Shown: positions 1-9,329, numbered from the stretch's first letter. The stretch: 64,000 nucleotides of DNA from Myxococcota bacterium (GCA_963169915.1 CAUJEM010000009.1:1-64000); one strand, 5' to 3'. Made by a program: numbers and translations. Notes: generated from the sequence alone by a model not told the origin.

Positions 1-2
1 CG

Positions 3-1295
3 GGTGACGACGGCGGGTGGCCCGGCGCGGACTACGGCGAGCCATGCTCGGACAACAGCGACTGCAAGTCGCAACAGTGCAGCAACATCAGCCAGGGCAC
101 GCTGCACCTCGTGTGCACTCAGCCTTGTACGGATGGAGCTGCTTGTCCTACGGGTTCGTACTGTGCGTTCCTCCCCGGGGCTGGGTATAGCTGCGTCCCG
201 GATCAGAACACGCAGTGCGGCGTGTGCACGGACGACGCGAGTTGCGGCGCCGTGGGAGATCTGTGCGTCGTCAGTCCCAAGGGCGACCGCTTCTGCGCCC
301 GCGATTGCTCGTTCGCCGAGGACTGCCCGAGCGGCTTCAGCTGCGTCACGCCCGAGGCCTACGGCGCCACGCCACCTACGGGGACGGATCCAGGCGCCAC
401 TCGGGAACGCAAGCTGTGCGTCCCAGACGGCGGGGAGTCCTGCGCCTGCACGGAGGCGCGCAACGGCGCCACGCGCGTCTGCAGTCAGACGTCCGGCGGC
501 ATCACCTGCGGAGGGACGGAGACCTGCAACGGCACCTCCGGGACCTGGGAGGGCTGTACGGCCAGCACGCCGCAGGCGGAGCAGTGTGACGGCGCGGACA
601 ACGACTGTGATGGCGTCGTCGACAACGGCGATCCTGCGACCCTGTGCGGCGAGCTCGGGAACCCGTCGAACGCGAGCTGGGCGTGCACCAGCGGCACCTG
701 CTTGCCCGAGTGCAGCGCGGGCTTCGTCCGCTACCCGGCCGCGCTGCCCCCGGAGGCAGGGTGCCCCTGCGAGGTGGGGGAGCCCACCTCGAACGACACC
801 TGCGCCTCGGCCACGAGCGCCGGCTCCGTCGCGGAGAGCGCCGCTCAGCCGCTCACGCTGACGGGGCGCCTCTCAGGGGACACGGACGTGGACTGGTACC
901 GCTTCGACACGGTCGACGATGGTCCCACCACGGGGGGCAACGGCTACCACGTGAAGATCCGCTTCGTCACCAACCCGAATGACGAGTTCATCTTCGACGT
1001 CATTCGCGGCGGGACCTGCGCCGATCCCGACGCCGCGCACTCCTCCCTCGTCGAGTACACCTGGTGTGTGGACGGCACCGGGTCGCCCACGCGTGGGCAG
1101 GGTGCTTGCAGCGCCACCGGGACGCCCGGCTGCCAGTCGCAGAGCTCCACGTACCTCGTGAGGGTCAAGCGCAAGCCGGGCGTTGCCGGGAGCTGCGCGC
1201 GCTACATGCTCGAGGCCTACGCCCACAAGCCCAGCGGCGCGGCAGACTGTGATTTCTCCAGCGCCACCGGTCAGTGCGACGTGCACCCCAACTAG
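3..1295 (+). CDS. Cys-rich secreted protein with MopE-like motif and PPC-like domain (5' end missing)
   Basis: The frame is open from the first bases of the window, so the real start lies upstream; 430 residues are visible. The first half is rich in regularly spaced cysteines (for example CSDNSDCKSQQCS), typical of extracellular disulfide-bonded proteins. Near nt 580-640 it carries CDGADNDCDGVVDNGD, the Asp-rich motif of the MopE/putative metal-binding family common in Myxococcota. The last third (about nt 780-1240) has GRLSGDTDVDWYRFDT, resembling the bacterial pre-peptidase C-terminal (PPC) fold, a beta-sandwich often appended to exported proteins. It ends 22 bp before the convergent Nudix gene. 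An envelope or extracellular role is inferred; no enzyme motif was seen. Confidence 0.8.
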   Translation, partial: GDDGGWPGADYGEPCSDNSDCKSQQCSNISQGTLHLVCTQPCTDGAACPTGSYCAFLPGAGYSCVPDQNTQCGVCTDDASCGAVGDLCVVSPKGDRFCARDCSFAEDCPSGFSCVTPEAYGATPPTGTDPGATRERKLCVPDGGESCACTEARNGATRVCSQTSGGITCGGTETCNGTSGTWEGCTASTPQAEQCDGADNDCDGVVDNGDPATLCGELGNPSNASWACTSGTCLPECSAGFVRYPAALPPEAGCPCEVGEPTSNDTCASATSAGSVAESAAQPLTLTGRLSGDTDVDWYRFDTVDDGPTTGGNGYHVKIRFVTNPNDEFIFDVIRGGTCADPDAAHSSLVEYTWCVDGTGSPTRGQGACSATGTPGCQSQSSTYLVRVKRKPGVAGSCARYMLEAYAHKPSGAADCDFSSATGQCDVHPN

Positions 1296-1317
1296 CTCCC
1301 AGCGCCTCGCGGAGCGC

Positions 1318-1917
1318 TCACCGCCAACGGCTCGCGAGCTGCTCTTGGAGCGTCTCCAGCATGCGGTAGGTCAGGCCCCAGACGATGCGGCCGTCGATGT
1401 CGTGCGCCGGCATGGAGTAGTGAGTCCCGGCGAATTCGAAGGGGTGCGTCGTCGCTCGCTCCCCGCGTAGCAGCGGGCGGAGCGGGGCCCAGAGCGCCTC
1501 GTCCACCTCGCCGCTCAGGTGCAGCGGCGCGGAGCGCTTGAGCTCGAAGACGAGCGGTAAGATGGTGAGCCCGACCTGGCGCCCCCGCGCCACCGCAGGC
1601 ACCCTGGGGAGGGGGCCGAGCAGCTCGGCGGAGCGGCGAAGATCCAGGCCAATTTCCTCGCTGGTCTCGCGCAGCGCCGTCTCTCGGAGGTTGCTGTCCT
1701 GGGGCTCGTAGTGGCCCCCAGGGAAGGCCATCTGCCCCGACCAGGGGTCGCCTTCACGCACCGAGCGGCGGATGAAGAGCAGCTCGGGGCCCGGCCCGAG
1801 GTCCCGGACGATGGCGGCGACCGCGGCGTTCTTCTGATCGCGAGTGAGCGTGAGATCCGGCTCAGGGGTGTAGAGCGCGGAGCGTAGGGTCGGGAGATCC
1901 AGCTCCAGGTGGCTCAC
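1318..1917 (-). CDS. Nudix hydrolase, CoA pyrophosphatase type
   Basis: 199 residues. The Nudix box is clear: GG at 67-68 followed by RETSEEIGL at 83-91, with the extra spacing seen in the CoA pyrophosphatase (NudL/PCD1) branch. The preceding segment WSGQMAFPGG matches the CoA-ase signature (xGQxAFPGG). Family knowledge: these enzymes cleave CoA or acyl-CoA derivatives to 3',5'-ADP and 4'-phosphopantetheine products. The ATG overlaps the stop of the upstream acyl-CoA dehydrogenase by 4 nt, so the two are almost certainly cotranscribed and translationally coupled, consistent with a shared role in acyl-CoA turnover (inference). Confidence 0.88.
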   Translation of the reverse strand: MSHLELDLPTLRSALYTPEPDLTLTRDQKNAAVAAIVRDLGPGPELLFIRRSVREGDPWSGQMAFPGGHYEPQDSNLRETALRETSEEIGLDLRRSAELLGPLPRVPAVARGRQVGLTILPLVFELKRSAPLHLSGEVDEALWAPLRPLLRGERATTHPFEFAGTHYSMPAHDIDGRIVWGLTYRMLETLQEQLASRWR

Positions 1918-3050
1918 CGTAGCTGCTCACGAGCGATGACGAGGCGCTGGATCTCACTGGTGCCTTCATAGATGGTGGTGACCCGCACGTCGCGGAGGTA
2001 GCGCTCGACGGGGAAATCACGGATGTACCCGTAGCCTCCCAAGACCTGCATCGCGCGGTTGCAGACGCGCACGGCCGTCTCTGACGCGAGCAGCTTGGCC
2101 TGCGCAGCCTCCACGCCGAAGCGCTCCCCGGCTTGCTTCTTCGCGGCGGCGCGCAGGCACATCAGCCGCGCGGCCTCCAGCTCGGCAGCGTTGTTGGCCA
2201 GCATGAATTGCACGGCCTGGTGCGCCGCGATGGGCTGGCCGAAGGCATGGCGCTCCTTCGCGTAGCCGACCGCGGCGTGCTGTGCGGCCAGCCCGATCCC
2301 GGTCGCCTGAGAGCCGATCCCGATGCGCCCTCCATCCAGGGCCATCATGGCGATCTTGAAGCCCTCGCCCTCCTCACCCAAGCGCGCGCCGTCCGGGACG
2401 GTGCAGCCCTCCAGGAGCAGCGGGACGGTGTTGGAGCCGCGGAGCCCCATCTTGTCCTCGGCGCGCCCCGCGCTGAACCCGGGCGTACCGGCCTCCACGA
2501 GGAAGCAGCTGATGCCCTTGGCGCCGGGGCCCCCTGTGCGCGCCCAGACGACGGTCACGCCAGCGTGAGCGCCGTTAGTGATCCACTGCTTCTGGCCGTC
2601 GAGCACCCAGCCAGCCCCCTGACGGCGGGCGGTGGTGGTCAGCGCGCCGGGATCGCTGCCTACGGCGGGCTCGCTCAACGCGAAGGCGCCCGTCACATAC
2701 TCCCCGCTCGTGAGCTTTGGGAGGTGGCGCTGTCGCTGCTCCTCATTGCCGAAGGCCTGGATCACCTCCGCGACCATGTTGGTGACCGCCATGGCCACTG
2801 CGGTGCTGGCGCAGCCCCCCGCCACTTCCATCATGGCGAGCGCGTAGGCGACGGCGCCCGCCTCGGCGCCACCGTACTCCGCGCGGACGTTGACCCCGAG
2901 CAGACCGAGCTCCGCGAGGCCCTTCAGCGACTCGATGGGGAAGCCGCCGCTCCGGTCGAGCTCCGCGGCGCGCGGCGCGATCACGCGCGCGACGTAGTCT
3001 CGCGCCGTGCGCTGAGTGAGGGTCTGCGCTTCGGTGAGTTCCAGAGTCAT
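1914..3050 (-). CDS. Acyl-CoA dehydrogenase
   Basis: 378 residues, normal length for the family. It catalyses FAD-dependent alpha,beta-desaturation of acyl-CoA, passing electrons to ETF. Visible motifs are FALSEPAVGSD and WITNGAHA (FAD/substrate region), ERHAFGQPIAAHQAVQF, and GGYGYIRDFPVERYLRD near the C-terminus. IYEGTSEIQR holds the likely catalytic base Glu362. The exact substrate (short or branched chain) cannot be read from the sequence. It lies 44 bp downstream of the DUF2330 gene and overlaps the Nudix gene by 4 nt. Confidence 0.95.
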   Translation of the reverse strand: MTLELTEAQTLTQRTARDYVARVIAPRAAELDRSGGFPIESLKGLAELGLLGVNVRAEYGGAEAGAVAYALAMMEVAGGCASTAVAMAVTNMVAEVIQAFGNEEQRQRHLPKLTSGEYVTGAFALSEPAVGSDPGALTTTARRQGAGWVLDGQKQWITNGAHAGVTVVWARTGGPGAKGISCFLVEAGTPGFSAGRAEDKMGLRGSNTVPLLLEGCTVPDGARLGEEGEGFKIAMMALDGGRIGIGSQATGIGLAAQHAAVGYAKERHAFGQPIAAHQAVQFMLANNAAELEAARLMCLRAAAKKQAGERFGVEAAQAKLLASETAVRVCNRAMQVLGGYGYIRDFPVERYLRDVRVTTIYEGTSEIQRLVIAREQLR

Positions 3051-3094
3051 AGGGGGGCTCTTCGAGGGGGGGCTCTCTGGGGGACGAGGAGGGC

Positions 3095-4885
3095 TCAGGG
3101 GCGTCGCCGGCGCAGCATCGCCAGAGCGAGCCCGAGGGCGGTGGCCAGGAGACCACCGCGGGCGTCCGGCGCGGTGGCGAGGCTGCAGCCGTCGCAGCCG
3201 GACTTCGCCCCGGCCGCTCCCGGCGCGGCGCCGTCCACGGGGGCAGCGGAGGCGCTGGCGGAGGGGGCTGCTGCGCCGCTGCTCCCCGCGTCCGCGCCGG
3301 GCGTGACCGCCGCGAGATCCAAATCAGGGATCGCCGTGTAGAGCACCTCCGCGGGGACGATCTGCGTGCGGCTCTTTCGGGCGATGTCGTCGGCGACCCA
3401 GATCTTCCGCAGCCCGCGGTAGTCCCGTGGCGCCTTGCCCCAGCGCCCGCGCTCCGGGTTGTCACAGTGGGGGACCACCTTGGACTCATGGAAATTATTG
3501 AAGCGCGTCTGGAAGCGCGGCTGCGAGGCCGGCTGAGCGCCCGTGCTCAGCTCCTTCTTCACGCCCGTGGGGAGGCTGACCCCGCCCTCGAAGACCCCCT
3601 CCGCCGGGCCGAGCGTGACGTCCGTCGCGAGCTGCGCCTTGTCGTCGTACCGGTAGTGCAGCCGGGTGAGGATGAAGCGGTTGCGCTCGAGCAGGGCGCG
3701 GCGTCGCGCGGTCTCGATCCGGTCCAGCTTCTCCGCCTTGCGCGCCTTCTCTCGCTCGGCCGGCTTGAGCTCGGTGAGCGAGGCGTCGAAGGCCTTCTTC
3801 TCCTCCGCGGTCATCTCCGGCACGGCCGGGGTGCGCTCTGCTTCTGGCACCTTGGCTTCGAAGACGTCCACGCCGAGGCTGAGCAGCTCGCTCGGGAGCA
3901 GGCGCTCGTCTTGGCACGGCTCCCCGCAGCCCTCCGTGGGCCAGGCGTATTCGGTCAAGAAGGTGCCAGGGTGCTTCTTCAAGAAGATGTCGTGGAGCGC
4001 CGCGAAGAACTCCCCCATGCGCTCCTTGACCTTGAAGTCCACCTCCACGTTGGTGGGGGCGAAGGCCGTGGGGTAGTTCTTGGCCTCCCAGCGGCTCGAG
4101 GGATCCAGCACGTAGATGAAGAGCTCTTGCGCCTTGCCGAAGCTGTTCAGGCCAAACGTGACGGGTAAAGTGCTGAGGGGCTGCTCGGTGTAGTACCGGA
4201 TGGGCGAGAGCTGGGCGCGGTCCCCGCCAACGAGCTCGATGCGGTTGGGGTCCACCTTGGCGATGAGCAGCCGCATCCCCGCCTTGACGTAGGCGGACGC
4301 CGCCGCGAGCAGCTCGGTGCTGGGCTTGACGCCGTGCTTCTCCAAGACCGCGCCGAGCCCCTCGGCCTCGGCTCCGGAGAGGAGTGAGAAGGTGTACTCC
4401 CCGTCCTTGTACTCAGGCTCGAACTTCATGAGCATTTCACGCGCGACCTTGCGCGTCGCCCCGGGCTGCTCGGCGGTCCCCAGCATGGAGGGGGTGCTGC
4501 TGGTGACGGTGAGATCACGCTGCCACTCTTGCTCGGGCTTGCCCGCTTCGCACGCGTCCATCTCCCAGAACTCGTGGAATTTGGGCGCGGTCAAGCGATC
4601 GAGCCGATCGACCACCTCACGCTTGAGCGTGCGGACCCGGTCGAGGGTGACGTCCCCCGGGACGGGCATCACGAGCACGAAGGGCTCGATGGCGCCCTGG
4701 TAGTCGGGCATCACGGTGACGACGCTCGTGTCACCCTTGCGCATCAGGACGACGTGCGTCGAGGTGGCGTTCGGTGTCTCACTCTTCCCGACGAAGGCGC
4801 CGGGGAAGGCCGAGGCAGGGGAGGCGAGGCTCGCAGCGAGCGCCAGCGCGGCGAGCCATGACGTGCAAGAGCGACGCGGGGTCAT
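3095..4885 (-). CDS. DUF2330 family exported protein with MYXO-CTERM tail
   Basis: 596 residues. A signal peptide (1-26, ending SPASA) is followed by a region resembling DUF2330 proteins (MRKGDTSVVTVMPDYQG, FVLVMPVP). A long Lys/Glu-rich segment lies around residues 365-400. The C-terminus has the MYXO-CTERM arrangement: a Ser/Ala/Pro linker, CDGCS, a hydrophobic helix and a terminal RRRR. Family knowledge: such tails direct surface sorting and cleavage in Myxococcota. No catalytic residues were recognised and the function of DUF2330 is unknown. The gene is divergent from the transpeptidase gene across a 114-bp region that should hold both promoters. Confidence 0.88.
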   Translation of the reverse strand: MTPRRSCTSWLAALALAASLASPASAFPGAFVGKSETPNATSTHVVLMRKGDTSVVTVMPDYQGAIEPFVLVMPVPGDVTLDRVRTLKREVVDRLDRLTAPKFHEFWEMDACEAGKPEQEWQRDLTVTSSTPSMLGTAEQPGATRKVAREMLMKFEPEYKDGEYTFSLLSGAEAEGLGAVLEKHGVKPSTELLAAASAYVKAGMRLLIAKVDPNRIELVGGDRAQLSPIRYYTEQPLSTLPVTFGLNSFGKAQELFIYVLDPSSRWEAKNYPTAFAPTNVEVDFKVKERMGEFFAALHDIFLKKHPGTFLTEYAWPTEGCGEPCQDERLLPSELLSLGVDVFEAKVPEAERTPAVPEMTAEEKKAFDASLTELKPAEREKARKAEKLDRIETARRRALLERNRFILTRLHYRYDDKAQLATDVTLGPAEGVFEGGVSLPTGVKKELSTGAQPASQPRFQTRFNNFHESKVVPHCDNPERGRWGKAPRDYRGLRKIWVADDIARKSRTQIVPAEVLYTAIPDLDLAAVTPGADAGSSGAAAPSASASAAPVDGAAPGAAGAKSGCDGCSLATAPDARGGLLATALGLALAMLRRRRP

Positions 4886-4999
4886 GGGGCGGTGAAGCTA
4901 CCACGCTCCGGTCAGCGGGGGAGCCCAAGGCTTCGCTAAGTGCTTCCTGGGTACCGCTGAAGTTGGCCGGGGCCAGCGCCGCCCCGGTACGATCGCTCC

Positions 5000-6193
5000 G
5001 TGGCCTCACGCCGCAGCATTGGCCGGTTTTTCGCGCTGGGCTACGCGCTGGCCCTCGGCGTCGTGCAGCCCGCGGCGGCGCGGAGCAGCGGCGCCGGGCA
5101 GGAGGCAGAGCCAGCGCTCGGGCTGGCGCAGCTCCGCTGGGAGCGCGGCCGCTACGTCGCGCCCGATCCCTCCGGACGAGCGGTCGCCCTGACCCTGGAC
5201 CGCGAGCTCCAGGTGGGTGTCGAGCGCCTGCTCGGCCGCGCGCGCCCCGCCGCCGGCGCGGTGGCGGTCCTCGACGTCGTGACCGGGCGGGTGCTGGCCT
5301 TGGCGGAGCGTCGTGGCGGGCGCGCCTCGCTGCTCGAGGGGCGCGCCGTGCCGGCCGCGAGCCTCTTCAAGCTGGTGACGACGGCGGCGCTGCTAGAGCG
5401 CGCGAGGCTCTCTCCCTCCTACAGGGTCTGCACTCAGGGGGGACAGCACGGGATCGCTCGAGCGCACCTCTCGCCTCCCCGAGGGAGCGCCGTGTGTACG
5501 ACCTTCGCTGGCGCGCTCGGTCACAGCCGCAACGCCGTGTACGCGCAGCTCGTGACGGAGCACCTGACGCGCGAGGATCTCCTCCAAGTAGCGCTCGCCA
5601 TGGGCTTCGGCGCCTCGGTCCAAGCGGACTTCCTCGCGCCCTTCGGGAGCTTCACCGCGCCCTACAATGACCTCGATTTCGCGCGGGCCGCGACCGGCTT
5701 CGAGGGGAGCCGCTTGACCCCCCTCGGTGCCCTGCAGCTCGCGGCGCTCATCGCGCGCGGGGGACGGGCTCCGAAGATGATCCTGGTGGAGCCAGAGGTG
5801 AGCGGCGCGCCGGTACCGCGCGCGGAGCTCGGCAAGCCAGCCGTGCGGGCCGAGACGGCGCGCGAGCTCGCCAGGATGATGGAGGTGACGACCGTGAGCG
5901 GCACCTCCGCGCAGGTCTTCACCGAGCGCGCCACGGGGCGTCGCTACCTCGGGAGGCTCCACGTCGCGGGCAAGACTGGGACGCTGGGGAGCTCCGAGGC
6001 CGACACCACCACGAGCTGGTTCGTCGGCTTTGCCCCGAGCCGGCGCCCGCGGATCGCGGTCAGCGTGCTGCTGGAGAACGGCGGCGTCTGGCGTGAGAAG
6101 GCCAACGAGGTGGCGAGGGACGTGCTACGGCTCTACTTCGCGCGCCGAGGCTTCCGCGGCGTGACGGACCCGACCCGCGCGCCAGGGAGCTAG
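5000..6193 (+). CDS. Penicillin-binding transpeptidase-domain protein
   Basis: 397 residues from a GTG start; the encoded N-terminus (RSIGRFFALGYALALGVVQ) is a plausible signal peptide or anchor. The three transpeptidase motifs are present: SLFK at 121-124 (acyl-enzyme serine), SRN at 176-178 and KTGT at 325-328, followed by SWFVGFAP. It lacks the glycosyltransferase and dimerisation domains of full-length PBPs, so it resembles small stand-alone transpeptidases or carboxypeptidases acting on peptidoglycan. Two cysteines near the active-site region (144 and 166) could form a disulfide. Whether it cross-links or trims cannot be decided from sequence. Confidence 0.85.
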   Translation: MASRRSIGRFFALGYALALGVVQPAAARSSGAGQEAEPALGLAQLRWERGRYVAPDPSGRAVALTLDRELQVGVERLLGRARPAAGAVAVLDVVTGRVLALAERRGGRASLLEGRAVPAASLFKLVTTAALLERARLSPSYRVCTQGGQHGIARAHLSPPRGSAVCTTFAGALGHSRNAVYAQLVTEHLTREDLLQVALAMGFGASVQADFLAPFGSFTAPYNDLDFARAATGFEGSRLTPLGALQLAALIARGGRAPKMILVEPEVSGAPVPRAELGKPAVRAETARELARMMEVTTVSGTSAQVFTERATGRRYLGRLHVAGKTGTLGSSEADTTTSWFVGFAPSRRPRIAVSVLLENGGVWREKANEVARDVLRLYFARRGFRGVTDPTRAPGS

Positions 6194-6208
6194 AGCCCAC
6201 GTGGCGGC

Positions 6209-6952
6209 TCAGAAGCGCTCACTCTTGATGACGCTCCGGCCGCCGTCGATCACGAGCTCCTGCCCGGTGACGAAGGGAGAGTCCGCCAAGAAGCGCACCG
6301 CGCGCGCGACGTCCTCCGCGCTCCCGAAGCGGCCGAGCGGGATGCTGGCGCGGAGCCGCTCCGCGGCGCCCTCGGGGTAGCCCTCCGGCGGCAGGACCGT
6401 GCCCGGAGCCACGGCGTTGACCCGGACGAGGGGCGCCAGCTCGAGCGCGAGCGTGCGCATGAGGTGAGCCAGGGCGCCCTTGCTCACGACGTAGGGCAGG
6501 TGGTTCTTGAAGGGCACGCTGGCGCTGGAGCAGGTGATCATCACGATGTTGCCCTTGGAAGCGCGGAGCGCCGGGGTGGCGGCGTGCGCCAGCGCGAAGG
6601 GCGCCGCCAGGTTGAGCTGGAGCGAGCGCGCGAAGGCGTCGTCGTCCAGCTCCTCATAGGCGATGCGCTCGAAGCTCGCGGCGCTGAGGACCAACACGTC
6701 GAGCCCGCCGAGCTGCGACACCACGCGCTCCATCAGCTCGCGCGCGGCGTGGGGCTCCCTGAGGTCCGCCTGGTGGAGCGACGCGGCGCCGCCGCGCGCG
6801 AGGAGCTCGCGGCGCGTGGCCTCCGCGGCCTCGTGGCTGCCATGGTAGTGCAGCGCGACGTTCATCCCCGCCGCGCCCAGCTCGAGGGCGATGGCGCGGC
6901 CCACGCGCACCCCGGCGCCAGTGACGAGGGCTCGGCGCGGAGGAGGGGTCAC
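6209..6952 (-). CDS. Short-chain dehydrogenase/reductase (pteridine-reductase-like)
   Basis: 247 residues, standard SDR size. The cofactor loop is TGAGVRVGRA (11-20); an Arg in this loop is typical of NADPH-dependent pteridine-reductase/FolM-like SDRs rather than the usual TGxxxGxG. The catalytic set is Ser in ITCSSASVP, Tyr154 and Lys158 in YVVSK. The C-terminus has FVTGQELVIDGGRS, the usual SDR dimer/closing segment. The ATG overlaps the stop of the upstream lipoprotein gene by 4 nt (ATGA). The substrate is unknown; a pterin or small carbonyl compound is only suggested by the loop. Confidence 0.88.
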   Translation of the reverse strand: MTPPPRRALVTGAGVRVGRAIALELGAAGMNVALHYHGSHEAAEATRRELLARGGAASLHQADLREPHAARELMERVVSQLGGLDVLVLSAASFERIAYEELDDDAFARSLQLNLAAPFALAHAATPALRASKGNIVMITCSSASVPFKNHLPYVVSKGALAHLMRTLALELAPLVRVNAVAPGTVLPPEGYPEGAAERLRASIPLGRFGSAEDVARAVRFLADSPFVTGQELVIDGGRSVIKSERF

Positions 6953-7653
6953 AGCGGGAAGGTCACCTTCGCGGGCCAGCTCCCGGGGCTCGGGTAGCTG
7001 AGCGCCCGCAGCGCCTCCACCAGGCAGTCGGTCGCTGCGTCACCGGCCTCGTCGGGGGGCGTGACCCCGACCCCGAGCGGCTTGCCGTCCGTGTCGACGT
7101 AGACGGTGGCCTCGAAGCTCCCGCTCACCGCCTGCTTGCACTGCGCGATCGTGTCCGCGGCCTGGGCCAAGGTCTGCGCGACCCGATCCGGGCTCCAGGT
7201 GGTGGGGGGCCGTCCGTCGTTGACGGGATCGAATTCGAAGGATTTCCGGGCGAGCCCAGCCTGTCCTCCCTGGGGCTTGGGCCAGCGCTGCGCGGCGATG
7301 GCGCGCAGCATGCACTGCTCGGTCGCGCGGTCGCCCAAGGTGGAGCTCTCGAGGTGCGCGTGCGCCACGGCGCCGGTGGCGTCCACGCGGACGAAGAAGG
7401 CCACGTTGCCGCCCAAGGGCTCGACTCGGCGCGCGCCCTCGGCGAGGCAGGTGGAGAGGCCATCGAGGCTGGCGTTGAACGCGCGGGTGACGGCCGCTTC
7501 GTCGAGCGCGCCGATCTCCGCGCTGACGTCCGGGACAGGCCCGGAGCGCCGGGCGTGCGCGGGGGCCTCCTCCTGGTGCGGTGGCTCAGGGGGGGGCGGC
7601 GAGCCGCAGGCAGAGAGAGAGAGCAGCGTGAGCAGCGCGGTCCAGCGAGGCAT
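6949..7653 (-). CDS. Lipoprotein with two AgmX/PglI-like repeats
   Basis: 234 residues from the ATG at 7653, which gives a compact lipoprotein signal (MPRWTALLTLLSLSACGS) with lipobox LSAC. An upstream in-frame start at 7713 would bury that signal and is rejected. The mature part holds two tandem copies of the C-terminal fold of AgmX/PglI proteins: a C-x(n)-L segment followed by a strand like VRVDATGAV (first copy, about 60-150) and VYVDTDGKP (second copy, about 165-234). In Myxococcus these domains occur in gliding and envelope proteins. Each copy has a pair of conserved cysteines. It is translationally coupled to the SDR. A periplasmic scaffold or TonB-like role is inference only. Confidence 0.75.
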   Translation of the reverse strand: MPRWTALLTLLSLSACGSPPPPEPPHQEEAPAHARRSGPVPDVSAEIGALDEAAVTRAFNASLDGLSTCLAEGARRVEPLGGNVAFFVRVDATGAVAHAHLESSTLGDRATEQCMLRAIAAQRWPKPQGGQAGLARKSFEFDPVNDGRPPTTWSPDRVAQTLAQAADTIAQCKQAVSGSFEATVYVDTDGKPLGVGVTPPDEAGDAATDCLVEALRALSYPSPGSWPAKVTFPL

Positions 7654-7883
7654 CTCATGAGAGGTAGCGGCGGGGGCCACGGCGCTCAAGGTGCAGTTGG
7701 TGCGGGGCGCCAATTCAGCTCGAAGGCCGTGTGGAGACGACGGAAGATTGCGGTCAGCGTGACAAGTCTCCGGGCGGCGTGGGACGGTGAGCGCGAGGTG
7801 GAGCCACGGGCGGGGGACGGGGCGCCGCCGCCCAGCCCGGTCGTCGTGCCCGCGGTGGCCGTCAGGCGCTCCGGATAGCCTGG

Positions 7884-9329
7884 CTAGGAGGACGAGCCAG
7901 GTCTGGAGGGGCGCCGCTCCCGCGGTGTGACCGCGGGGACCGCGCTCTTGGGCGCGGCGCCGTACTGCTGGAGCTTGTACTGCACCTTGCGCACGCTGAT
8001 CCCGAGCACCTCGGCCGCGCGCGAGGTGCTCCCCCCGACCGCCTCCAGGGTCGTCAAGATGGCGTGACGCTCGAGCTCCTCGAGCGTCGCGTGTGGGGCG
8101 CTGGGCCCGGAGCGCTCCGCGGAGCCGTCCGCGACCAGCTCCGCTGGGAGCTGCCGTAGCTCGATGAGGGGGCTCTGCGCGAGCACCACCGCACGCTCGA
8201 TGACGTTCTCCAGCTCTCGGACGTTCCCCGGCCAGCCGTAGCGGTGCAGCGCGGCCATCGCCTCCGCGCTGAACCCGGTGACGGTGCGCCCGTTGTCGCG
8301 CGCGTGGCGCTCGAGGAAGTACATGGCGAGCGCGGAGAGATCTCCGCTGCGGCTCCGGAGGGGGGGCAGGTGGATCTCGATGACGCGGAGCCGATAGTAG
8401 AGATCCTCGCGAAAGCGCCCTTCGGCGACGAGCTGCTTGAGGTCACGGTGGGTCGCCGCGACGAGCCTCACGTCGGTCTGCACCGGGTGCGTCCCGCCGA
8501 CCCGCTCGAACTCGCGCTCTTGGAGCACCCGCAGGAGCTTCACCTGCATGTTGAGGGGGATCTCGCCCACCTCGTCGAGGAAGAGCGTGCCGCCGTTCGC
8601 GCGCTCGAAGCGCCCCTCTCGCCGCCGCTCCGCGCCGGTGAAGGCGCCGCGCTCATGGCCAAACAGCTCACTCTCCAGCAGGCTCTCTGCCAGCGCGGCG
8701 CAGTGGAGCTTGATGAAGGGGCCGCGTGCGCGCGGCGAGGCCTCGTGGAGGGCCGCAGCGATGAGCTCCTTGCCCGTGCCGGACTCCCCCGTGAGCAGCA
8801 CGGTGGCACGGCTGGGCGCCACCAGCGCCACCTGAGCCAACACCTCTTGCATGCCCGGTGAGCTGCCGATGATCTTGTGGCTGCCTCGGTGGTCTTGCAG
8901 CTCTCGCTTGAGCTCCTGAGACTCCACGCGCAGCGCGCGGTGCTCCAGCGCACGGTCGAGGACGAGCAGCAATTCGTCCAGGTTGATGGGCTTGGTGAGG
9001 TAGCTGGTGGCGCCCTGTTGCATGGCGCGCACCGCGGTCTCCACGGCGCCGAAGGCCGTCATGACCAGCACGCTCACGTCAGGATCCTGGCTCCGGAGCT
9101 TCTGCATGAGCTCGATCCCGTCCATGCCGGGCATCTTCAGATCCGTGAGCACCACGTCGGGATCGAGCTCCGCCGTCTTGGCCAGCGCCTTGAACCCGTC
9201 AGCGGCAGTCTCCACCGTGTAGCCCTCGCCGCGGAGCAGCTCGGCGAGCGCGCTGCGGGCGTTGGGCTCGTCATCGACCACGAGCACGCGGCCGCGGCGG
9301 GAGCGCAGGCTCTGCTTGACGTCCGTCAT
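7884..9329 (-). CDS. Sigma-54-dependent response regulator, NtrC family
   Basis: 481 residues with the full three-domain layout. The receiver has acidic pair D19/D20, phospho-acceptor Asp63 and the TKP lysine. The AAA+ domain has Walker A GESGTGKE at 181-188, the sigma-54 contact loop GAFTGA at 228-233 and an FLDEVGEIPLNMQ Walker B region. A Fis-type helix-turn-helix lies at about 425-450 (TSRAAEVLGISVRKVQYKL). It activates sigma-54 RNA polymerase from enhancer sites when phosphorylated. The start overlaps the histidine kinase stop by 4 nt, so kinase and regulator form a coupled pair at the end of the cbb3 operon. The cbb3 promoter itself is a likely target (inference). Confidence 0.95.
   Translation of the reverse strand: MTDVKQSLRSRRGRVLVVDDEPNARSALAELLRGEGYTVETAADGFKALAKTAELDPDVVLTDLKMPGMDGIELMQKLRSQDPDVSVLVMTAFGAVETAVRAMQQGATSYLTKPINLDELLLVLDRALEHRALRVESQELKRELQDHRGSHKIIGSSPGMQEVLAQVALVAPSRATVLLTGESGTGKELIAAALHEASPRARGPFIKLHCAALAESLLESELFGHERGAFTGAERRREGRFERANGGTLFLDEVGEIPLNMQVKLLRVLQEREFERVGGTHPVQTDVRLVAATHRDLKQLVAEGRFREDLYYRLRVIEIHLPPLRSRSGDLSALAMYFLERHARDNGRTVTGFSAEAMAALHRYGWPGNVRELENVIERAVVLAQSPLIELRQLPAELVADGSAERSGPSAPHATLEELERHAILTTLEAVGGSTSRAAEVLGISVRKVQYKLQQYGAAPKSAVPAVTPRERRPSRPGSSS

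Noticed and set aside
7714-7883. Small gene or RNA in the 170-bp gap after the cbb3 operon
   Set aside because: No start/stop pair with a ribosome-binding site, no convincing hairpin; nothing supported.
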